Below, one piece after another: positions 58,119 to 64,000 of a stretch of 64,000 nucleotides of DNA (position 1 is the first letter of the stretch; the number at the start of each line of letters is the position of its first letter). The position numbers and the translations under genes are program-made. The stretch spans positions 1 to 64,000 of the forward strand of contig JANNIH010000114.1 in assembly GCA_031404815.1 (NCBI GenBank). Direction: 5' to 3'. The notes under the pieces are model-generated. The model was not told the origin of the DNA. It was given only the letters and a program-made list of their open reading frames with translations, and ran no database searches. The DNA comes from DASYKS01 sp031404815. Lineage in GTDB: Bacteria > Acidobacteriota > Thermoanaerobaculia > Multivoradales > UBA5704.

Positions 58119-58853
58119 ATGGCCGCCAACCGCCAAGTTCTCGAAGTCTGGGGCGAGCTCGCCTGTTTCAGTCGCCCGGAGCTCAAAGTGGAGCGCTTCA
58201 GCTACCCGTGCATCACGCCGTCGGCGGCACGTGGGGTGTTCGATGCGATCTATGCCAAGCCGGTCGAGTTTCGTTGGCAGATCGGCAAGATCGAGCTGTT
58301 GGAGAAACCCGCGTTCTTGGCCCTCCGACGCAACGAGGTCAAGGAGAAGATCAACGTCACCGCGGTGGCGGCCTGGATGGAGGGCAAGCGCGAGCCCGAG
58401 CCGATTTGGGCGGATGGCGACCGCGAGCTGCTCGGGACCGACGAGAAGGGCCGGACGCAGCGCCAGACGATGGCGTTGCGCAATGTGCGCTACCGGCTGA
58501 CCGCCGAGATCGTTCCTTGGCCGGGTCACGAGGCGAAGCAGGCGGCGCTCGAAGCGCAGTTCCGGCGCCGGGCCGAGAAGGGGAAGTGTTTCTACCAGCC
58601 CTATTTCGGTTGCCGGGAGTTCCCCGCCTATTTCGAGCTGATCGATCGTGAGCCTGGCGGCGAGGCCAAAGCCCCGGTCGAGCTGGATCTCGACATCGGC
58701 CTGATGCTCTATGACGTGTTCGACCTGTCGCGTCCCGGGGCTCCGACCGACCGCCCCACGGTGAGCCTGTTCCGCGCGGCGATTTGCGGCGGCGTGCTCG
58801 AAGTGCCGGAGTGGGGGAGTGCCGAGGTGCTGCGTTCCGGAGGCGTCGGCTGA
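58119..58853 (+). CDS. cas5c: Cas5c (Cas5d), crRNA-processing subunit of type I-C Cascade
   Basis: A 244-residue RAMP protein, start set by AGGAGGTCC upstream. Typical Cas5d blocks are VLEVWGELACFSRPELKVER, SYPCITPSAARGVFDAIYAK, PVEFRWQIGKIELLEKP, QRQTMALRNVRYRLTAEIVP and KCFYQPYFGCREFPAYFELI. In type I-C, Cas5 replaces Cas6 and cuts the pre-crRNA. No cas6 is present here, as expected. The stop overlaps the cas8 ATG by one base (TGATG). Confidence 0.96.
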   Translation: MAANRQVLEVWGELACFSRPELKVERFSYPCITPSAARGVFDAIYAKPVEFRWQIGKIELLEKPAFLALRRNEVKEKINVTAVAAWMEGKREPEPIWADGDRELLGTDEKGRTQRQTMALRNVRYRLTAEIVPWPGHEAKQAALEAQFRRRAEKGKCFYQPYFGCREFPAYFELIDREPGGEAKAPVELDLDIGLMLYDVFDLSRPGAPTDRPTVSLFRAAICGGVLEVPEWGSAEVLRSGGVG

Positions 58854-60703
58854 TGCTCGAAAGTCTGGTCCGCTACGCCACAGAGCGCAACCTGGTCGCC
58901 GAGCCGGGATTCAAACCGAAAGAGGCGCGCTGGTCGATCCAGGTCGATCCGGCGAAGGGTTATCTCGGCCTCCAGGAGCTGGGGGAGGCCGGGCCGAAGA
59001 ACAAAGGGGCGACGTTCGCGAAGTGCGCCGACCTGACGCTCGGCGAGATGAAGCGGGGGGGCGGCGGCACCCGCCACTTTCTGCTCGATCAGGTGGACGT
59101 GATCGCCCACTGGCAAGAAGAGCCCGACGCGCCGGACGCCAAGCTCACGGCCAAGCACCGCTTCTTTGTCGGACTTTTGCGCCAGGCGGCCGAGGGGGTC
59201 CCGGACCTCGCGGCCTGCGCCGCGGCGCTCGAAGATCCGGCTCAACTCGCGCGTCTAGAGGCCGATCTCCGCGCCAGCAAGGCGAAGCCCACCGACAAGG
59301 CGACGTTCGCGCTCGCGCTGCCGGACGGAGGCTTCGAGTTTCCGGTTGCGTCCGACGCCTGGCACGGTTGGTGGCGGGGCTTCCGCCGCACTCTTTCGCG
59401 CGATGGCGGGTCGGCCGGTGGTGCGGAGGGGGGCGAGGCCGCGGCCACCGTGCGCTGTCTCGCGAGCGGCGAGTTGGTGGCCCCCGTTGCGACCCAATAC
59501 ATGATCCGTGGCCTGGCGGATGTCGGCGGCCTGCCGATGGGCGATGTGCTCGCCTCGTTCAAACAGGAGTCGTTCTGCTCCTACGGCTTTGTCCAGGGGG
59601 AGAACGCGCCGGTCTCCGAAGAGATGGCCTCGGCGTTTCGCGCTGCGCTCGAGCACCTGCTCGCCCGGAACTTCATCCGCTTGGGCGATCTCAAAGTCGT
59701 CTACTGGTTCCGCGACGCGTTACCGCAGGATGACGACGATCTCTTCGGTGTTTTCGAGCAGGGCGAGGATCTCGCGCCGGGGGCGGAGCGCTTGGCCGCC
59801 ACGTTGTTGCGCCGGATCAGGACGGGGGAGCGCGCCGATCTCGCGGGCAACCGCTTCTACGCCCTCACGCTTTCCGGTGCCTCGGGCCGGATCATGGTCC
59901 ACGACTGGTTCGAGGGCTCGTTCGAAGAGTTGGCCGAAGCGCAGGAGCGCTGGTTCGAAGCACTCTCGATCGTTCGCCGCGACGGTACCGGCCTCGCCCG
60001 CGATCCGAAGTTCATGGCGGTCGGGGGCGCTCTGGTCCGCGTGCTCGACGATCTGCCGCGGCCGTTGCGCGTGGCGCTCTGGCGGAGCGCCCTTCGGCCT
60101 GCACTGCCGATGCCACAACAGGCGCTCGCGATGGCGCTCGCCCGCTTCCGGATCGATGTCCTGGATCCCGACAATCCTTTCAATCATGCCCGGGCCGGTG
60201 TGCTCAAAGCCTGCCTGCTGCGCGCTCCCGCGGCGACGCCTAATGGAGATGGAAACCTCATGACACATCTGAACCAAGAGCATCCCGCTCCGGCCTACCA
60301 CTGCGGCCGGCTGGTCGCGTTGCTCGCCGAGTTGCAGCGGCGGGCGCTCGGCGATGTCGGGGCCGGCGTGGTCCAACGCTATTACGCCGCGGCGAGCACG
60401 ACGCCCGCCCTGGTGCTCGGCCGGGTGCTGCGCACCTCGCAGTTCCACCTCGACAAGCTCGATATCGGCCTGCGCCGCATTCTCGAAGGGGAAATCGCCG
60501 ACGTGGTGGCGCAGATCAGCGATTTTCCCCAGACCCTCGATCTGCCGGGCCAGGCGCTGTTCGCCCTCGGCTACTACCAGCAGATCGCCCATGACCGCGC
60601 CGCCGCGGCGCTGCGTCGCGCCGAGCGCGGTGCGCAGAGCGCGGACGCTTCGACCGCCCACCTCCCAGACCTCGACGACTTGAACCAGGAGATCGCCTCG
60701 TGA
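58853..60703 (+). CDS. cas8c: Cas8c (Csd1), large subunit of type I-C Cascade
   Basis: A 616-residue protein of the Csd1 family. Recognisable parts are MLESLVRYATERNLVAEPGF at the start, GGGGTRHFLLDQVDVIAHW, KHRFFVGLLRQAAEG and later RDALPQDDDDLFGVFE, GNRFYALTLSGASGRIMVHD and HLNQEHPAPAYHCGRLVALL. The family recognises the PAM and recruits Cas3. In type I-C an internal start in this gene can yield a small Cas11-like subunit; a search for an internal ribosome site in the C-terminal third would be worthwhile, and none was proven here. Confidence 0.96.
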   Translation: MLESLVRYATERNLVAEPGFKPKEARWSIQVDPAKGYLGLQELGEAGPKNKGATFAKCADLTLGEMKRGGGGTRHFLLDQVDVIAHWQEEPDAPDAKLTAKHRFFVGLLRQAAEGVPDLAACAAALEDPAQLARLEADLRASKAKPTDKATFALALPDGGFEFPVASDAWHGWWRGFRRTLSRDGGSAGGAEGGEAAATVRCLASGELVAPVATQYMIRGLADVGGLPMGDVLASFKQESFCSYGFVQGENAPVSEEMASAFRAALEHLLARNFIRLGDLKVVYWFRDALPQDDDDLFGVFEQGEDLAPGAERLAATLLRRIRTGERADLAGNRFYALTLSGASGRIMVHDWFEGSFEELAEAQERWFEALSIVRRDGTGLARDPKFMAVGGALVRVLDDLPRPLRVALWRSALRPALPMPQQALAMALARFRIDVLDPDNPFNHARAGVLKACLLRAPAATPNGDGNLMTHLNQEHPAPAYHCGRLVALLAELQRRALGDVGAGVVQRYYAAASTTPALVLGRVLRTSQFHLDKLDIGLRRILEGEIADVVAQISDFPQTLDLPGQALFALGYYQQIAHDRAAAALRRAERGAQSADASTAHLPDLDDLNQEIAS

Positions 60704-61662
60704 CCGAAACCACCGCGCTTACGAACCGCTACGAATTCCTCTTCCTCTTCGACTGCGAGAACGGCAATCCGAACGGCGATCCCGATTCGGGCAACGCGCC
60801 GCGGGTCGATCCGCAGGACCTTCACGGGCTGGTCTCGGATGTCGCGGTCAAGCGCCGCATCCGCAACTACGTCCAGCTCGCCCGCGGCAATGAGATGCCG
60901 AACGCGATCTTCGTCGAGCACGCGACGAACCTGAACCGTCCGATCGCCCGCGCTCATGAAGAGACCGGCGGCAGCGTGCCGGAGAAGGGCAAGGCGACCA
61001 AGTCGAAGGTTGAAGCGGCGAAGCGTTGGATCTGCGACAACTTCTTCGATGTTCGCGCCTTCGGCGCCGTGATGTCGACGGGAGCCAACGCCGGCCAGGT
61101 GCGCGGGCCGGTGCAGGTGGCGTTCTCTCGATCGGTCGATCCGGTGCTCGCGCTCGATGTCTCGATTACCCGCATGGCGGTGGCCGAGGACGTCAAGGGC
61201 AAGCGGACGAGCGCCGACATCGCCGCCTGGGAGGCGGAGCAGTCGGAGGATCAGCTGCGCACGATGGGTCGAAAGTCGCTGATCCCCTACGGTCTCTACC
61301 TGGGCAAGGGCTTCATCTCGGCGCACCTCGCCGCCGGCACCACCGGTACCGGCTTTTCCGAGGCCGACCTGGCTTTGCTCTGGGAGGCGCTGCTCGGGAT
61401 GTACGACCACGACCGCTCGGCGAGCAAGGGTCTGATGGCGATGCAGAAGCTGTTCGTCTTCCGCCATGTCGGCACCGACACGGACCCCGAACAGAGGAAG
61501 CGCCAGGCGATGCTCGGCTGCGCCGGGGCGCACACGCTGTTCGACCTGATCGAAGTGAAGCGCAAAGCGGGGGTCGATGCGGCGCGCAAGTTCACCGACT
61601 ACGACGTGATCATCCATCGCGATCGTCTGCCGGCGGGGGTGGAGTTGCTCGAGCTGCGCTGA
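60700..61662 (+). CDS. cas7c: Cas7c (Csd2), backbone subunit of type I-C Cascade
   Basis: A 320-residue RAMP protein from GTG 60700 (GTGA overlap with cas8). NRYEFLFLFDCENGNPNGDP, VSDVAVKRRIRNYVQL, NFFDVRAFGAVMSTGA-type DNFFDVRAFGAVMSTGANAG and QVAFSRSVDPVLALDVSITR are the Csd2 signature. Several copies coat the crRNA spacer. The C-terminus ends YDVIIHRDRLPAGVELLEL, as in the family. Confidence 0.97.
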   Translation: MTETTALTNRYEFLFLFDCENGNPNGDPDSGNAPRVDPQDLHGLVSDVAVKRRIRNYVQLARGNEMPNAIFVEHATNLNRPIARAHEETGGSVPEKGKATKSKVEAAKRWICDNFFDVRAFGAVMSTGANAGQVRGPVQVAFSRSVDPVLALDVSITRMAVAEDVKGKRTSADIAAWEAEQSEDQLRTMGRKSLIPYGLYLGKGFISAHLAAGTTGTGFSEADLALLWEALLGMYDHDRSASKGLMAMQKLFVFRHVGTDTDPEQRKRQAMLGCAGAHTLFDLIEVKRKAGVDAARKFTDYDVIIHRDRLPAGVELLELR

Positions 61663-61673
61663 GTGGGCACCCG

Positions 61674-62357
61674 ATGAGCGAACTCTTCCCCGAAGACGAC
61701 CTCCTCCCCATCTCGGCTCTCCAGCACTTCGTGTTCTGCCCGCGGCAGTGCGCGTTGATCCATGTCGAGGGGATCTGGGAGGACAACCCGTTGACGGTGG
61801 CGGGGACGCAGCTTCATGAGCGGCTGGACGAGGCGGGCGGCGAGGCGCGGGGCGATCTTTTGACCGCTCGCGCCTTGCCGCTGCGGAGTCTTCGGTACGG
61901 TCTGGCCGGTCGGGCGGATGCGGTGGAACTGCATCGGCTTCCTGCGGGGGCCGAAGGGGGAGTGGAGCTTCCCGGTCGGTCGGGCCGTTGGCGCCCGTTT
62001 CCGGTCGAGACCAAACGGGGCAAGCCGAAATCGCACGATGCGGACCGGATCCAGCTCTGCGCCCAGGCGCTCTGTCTCGAAGAGATGCTCGGTGTCGCGG
62101 TCCCCGCCGGGGCGCTGTTTTACGGTACGCCGCGGCGGCGCGAGGAGGTGGCGTTCGACGCGCCTCTTCGCGCGGCGACGGAAAGCGCGGCCCAGGGGGT
62201 GCGCGACCTGATCGCCACAGGCACCACGCCGCGGGCGGTGCGGGAACCGAAATGCGACCGCTGCTCGCTGTTCGATCGCTGTCTGCCCGATCTGGCGGGG
62301 CGCTCAGGCCGCGCCTACCTGGATGCCGCACTCTCCGCGGAGGAGAACGCGCCATGA
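61674..62357 (+). CDS. cas4: Cas4 exonuclease (type I-C)
   Basis: A 227-residue RecB-like nuclease. The cluster cysteines are in HFVFCPRQCALIH (Cys22/26) and EPKCDRCSLFDRCLP (Cys194, 197, 203), expected to hold a 4Fe-4S cluster. Catalytic residues of the PD-(D/E)xK core are Asp82 in GRADAVEL and Glu112-Lys114 in PVETKRGKPK. Cas4 trims pre-spacers and sets PAM orientation with Cas1-Cas2. The stop overlaps the cas1 start (ATGA). Confidence 0.96.
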   Translation: MSELFPEDDLLPISALQHFVFCPRQCALIHVEGIWEDNPLTVAGTQLHERLDEAGGEARGDLLTARALPLRSLRYGLAGRADAVELHRLPAGAEGGVELPGRSGRWRPFPVETKRGKPKSHDADRIQLCAQALCLEEMLGVAVPAGALFYGTPRRREEVAFDAPLRAATESAAQGVRDLIATGTTPRAVREPKCDRCSLFDRCLPDLAGRSGRAYLDAALSAEENAP

Positions 62358-63388
62358 AACGGCTCGGCAATACTCTCTACGTGACCACTCCAGGCGCCTA
62401 CCTCGGCAAGGACGGCGAGGCGGTCGCGGTGCGGATCGCGGAAGAGGTCAAGATGCGCATCCCCGTTCACCTGCTCGACGGCATCGTCTGCCTGGGTGCC
62501 ACCGGAGCGAGCCCGTACCTGCTCGGTTTCTGCGGCGAGAAGGGGGTCGCGGTGTCGTTCCTCACCGAACAGGGCCGGTTCCTCGCCCGGGTGGAAGGGC
62601 CGGTCTCGGGCAATGTCCTGCTGCGCCGCGCCCAATACCGCACGGCGGACGCGCCCGAGCGCTCGACCGGGATCGTGCGATCGATCGTCGCGGCGAAGAT
62701 CGCCAACAGCCGCGCGGTGTTGCGCCGCGCGGTGCGCGACCGGCCGGAGGGGGAGGGGAACGGGGGACTCGACTCCGCCGTCGCCCGGATCGGCGCGCTC
62801 GTCCCCGGCCTGCGCGGGGCGCCCTCGATAGACGTGTTGCGCGGCCTGGAGGGGCTGGCGGCGCGGATCTATTTCGAAGTCTTCGATACCCTGATCGTCC
62901 AGCAGCGCGAGTCGTTCTCATTCAAAGGCCGCAGCCGCCGGCCGCCGCTCGATCGGGTGAACGCCCTGCTCTCGTTCCTCTACGCCCTGTTGCGGCACGA
63001 CGCCGCGTCGGCGCTCGAAGGGGTGGGGCTCGATCCGGCGGTCGGCTTTCTGCACACCGATCGGCCCGGCCGCCCGGGGCTCGCGCTCGATCTGATGGAG
63101 GAGCTGCGCGCGTTCCTCTGCGACCGGCTCGCGCTGTCGTTGATCAATCTGCGTCAGGTCCGCCCGGAAGGCTTCGTCACCCGCGAGACGGGCGGAGTGG
63201 AGATGGACGACGCGACGCGCAAGGAGGTGCTGGTCGCCTACCAGAAGCGCAAGCAGGAGGAGTTGCTCCACCCCTTCCTGCGCGAGCAGGCGCCGGTGGG
63301 GCTCGTGCTCCACCTTCAGGCGTCTCTCCTCGCGCGCCATCTGCGCGGCGATCTGGACGCCTATCCACCGTTTTTCTGGAAGGGTTGA
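62354..63388 (+). CDS. cas1: Cas1 integrase (type I-C)
   Basis: A 344-residue protein. The metal ligands are Glu166 (RGLEGLAARIYFEVF), His234 (GFLHTDRPGRPGLAL) and a Glu at 249-250 (DLMEELRAFLCDRLAL). KRLGNTLYVTTPGAYLGKDG at the start is typical of I-C Cas1. With Cas2 it inserts new spacers at the leader end of the array. It is followed 15 bp later by cas2. Confidence 0.97.
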   Translation: MKRLGNTLYVTTPGAYLGKDGEAVAVRIAEEVKMRIPVHLLDGIVCLGATGASPYLLGFCGEKGVAVSFLTEQGRFLARVEGPVSGNVLLRRAQYRTADAPERSTGIVRSIVAAKIANSRAVLRRAVRDRPEGEGNGGLDSAVARIGALVPGLRGAPSIDVLRGLEGLAARIYFEVFDTLIVQQRESFSFKGRSRRPPLDRVNALLSFLYALLRHDAASALEGVGLDPAVGFLHTDRPGRPGLALDLMEELRAFLCDRLALSLINLRQVRPEGFVTRETGGVEMDDATRKEVLVAYQKRKQEELLHPFLREQAPVGLVLHLQASLLARHLRGDLDAYPPFFWKG

Positions 63389-63403
63389 GGAGCGGCAAAG
63401 CCC

Positions 63404-63694
63404 ATGCTCGTCCTGATCAGCTACGATGTGGCGACCACGACCCCGGCCGGCCGGCGCCGGCTGCGCCGGGTCGCCAAAACCTGTCTGGACATGGGGCAGC
63501 GGGTCCAGAACTCGGTATTCGAATGCCTGATCGATCCGACCCAATGGGCAATTCTGCGCAACCGGCTGCTCGCCGAGATCGACACGACCGAGGACAGCCT
63601 GCGGATCTACTTTCTCGGCAAGCATTGGCGCGGGCGCATCGAGCACCACGGCACGAAGCCCACGCTCGACCCGGAAGGTCCGCTGCTCGCCTGA
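63404..63694 (+). CDS. cas2: Cas2 (type I-C)
   Basis: A 96-residue protein, MLVLISYDVATTTPAGRRRL with the active-site-like Asp8, then CLDMGQRVQNSVFECLIDP and DSLRIYFLGKHWRGRIEHHG. It scaffolds the Cas1 integrase. Last gene of the cas operon. Normal length. Confidence 0.97.
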   Translation: MLVLISYDVATTTPAGRRRLRRVAKTCLDMGQRVQNSVFECLIDPTQWAILRNRLLAEIDTTEDSLRIYFLGKHWRGRIEHHGTKPTLDPEGPLLA

Positions 63695-64000
63695 GGGCTC
63701 GGCGTGGATCGGCGCGCCCTTTCGCTCACGAGGGAAGAACGGTGCAATCTGTGCAGCGCGAGTGTTCTCTCGTGCGATTCGAGGTGCGTGAAGACCCGCT
63801 CAACGAACGGAACCCGCTTCTGCGCGCCCTGGTCGTGCGAGCCGGATGCACAAATGTGCGATCTCGATTCTTAGCCCTCCTGTGTTCGGATTTTTGCGTG
63901 CAACTCTTCGTCACGGTCGTGCAACTCAACGGTCGTGATGTGCAATCCTCCAGGCGGAATGTGCGCACTCGACGAATTCCAGAGCTCGCCAACCGCCGGT
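63695..64000. repeat. Region after cas2: 21-bp phased GTGC repeats, no CRISPR repeat
   Basis: In type I-C loci an array often follows cas2, but no repeat-spacer pattern and no I-C-like repeat is visible here. Instead GTGC(A/G) recurs at 63751, 63772, 63835, 63856, 63898, 63919, 63940 and 63961, all on one 21-bp lattice. The unit reads like GTGCAACTC-N12. On the reverse strand the lattice gives heptads such as ITTVELH and DRDEELH, open from the right edge to a stop at 63871-63873. It could be a leader, a minisatellite, or the end of a reverse-strand gene; the window ends too soon to tell. Confidence 0.65.

Noticed and set aside
63695..64000. CRISPR repeats in the leader region
   Set aside because: Only short GTGC motifs recur at 21 bp. 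No repeat of about 30 bp is present twice.

Overview
The window is GC-rich DNA, roughly two thirds G+C by eye, with short gaps and many ATGA/GTGA/TTGA stop-start overlaps. Several features point to an Acidobacteriota genome, perhaps a Thermoanaerobaculia-like lineage: a PadR regulator next to an ADOP-type permease, a giant secreted sortilin/VPS10-like propeller protein, and PilZ-AMIN, amidase and MamK-like actin genes together. This placement is inference. No rRNA, tRNA or intact insertion sequence was seen.

Layout. 0-4.9 kb: the 5' part of a peroxiredoxin gene, then two paralogous XRE-HTH/TPR proteins flanking a small secreted protein with 19-residue repeats, then two small genes. 4.9-6.0 kb: an EndoU-type nuclease lipoprotein and a likely immunity partner. 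6-13.3 kb: glutamine synthetase, oligoendopeptidase F, the propeller protein and a small XRE protein. 13.5-17.2 kb: an operon resembling sbnA-sbnB-serA, which predicts L-2,3-diaminopropionate synthesis from O-phosphoserine. 17.2-19.8 kb: msrA and an AAA ATPase/DUF4276 pair. 19.8-23.8 kb: ccsA-hemA-hemC-hemD. 23.8-25.6 kb: a hairpin-rich 42-bp minisatellite, palindromes, a RelE-type toxin-antitoxin pair and a dnaE remnant. 25.6-29.2 kb: OsmC, a CusF-like lipoprotein, pgi and glk.

29.4-31.1 kb holds a second secreted small protein plus TPR protein. 31.2-34.9 kb is a cell-envelope group (PilZ-AMIN, amidase, MamK-like actin). 35.2-38.1 kb has a membrane metallopeptidase-like protein, a CDGSH protein and a three-gene operon of unknown function that looks lower in GC. 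38.2-43.1 kb has an esterase, a ferric-reductase/Rieske protein and an olsB-olsA-like acyltransferase pair. 43.1-46 kb has a DedA/ATP-grasp fusion, an NRDE protein and a DinB-like protein. 46.1-50.9 kb has sugar-nucleotide and glycosylation genes. 51-55.4 kb has a DUF4143 ATPase behind twin palindromes, a frameshifted ADOP permease with PadR, and an exported protein. 55.5-63.7 kb is a complete type I-C cas set (cas3, then cas5-8-7-4-1-2), but no CRISPR repeat is visible before the window ends.

Two things stand out. First, small secreted proteins sharing a DPxGRPxPG motif are encoded beside TPR proteins at two loci. This is the layout of RRNPP peptide-receptor signalling, which is best known from Firmicutes. 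Second, four intergenic arrays keep an exact 21-bp (or 42-bp) period, close to two helical turns of B-DNA. One lies directly after cas2.
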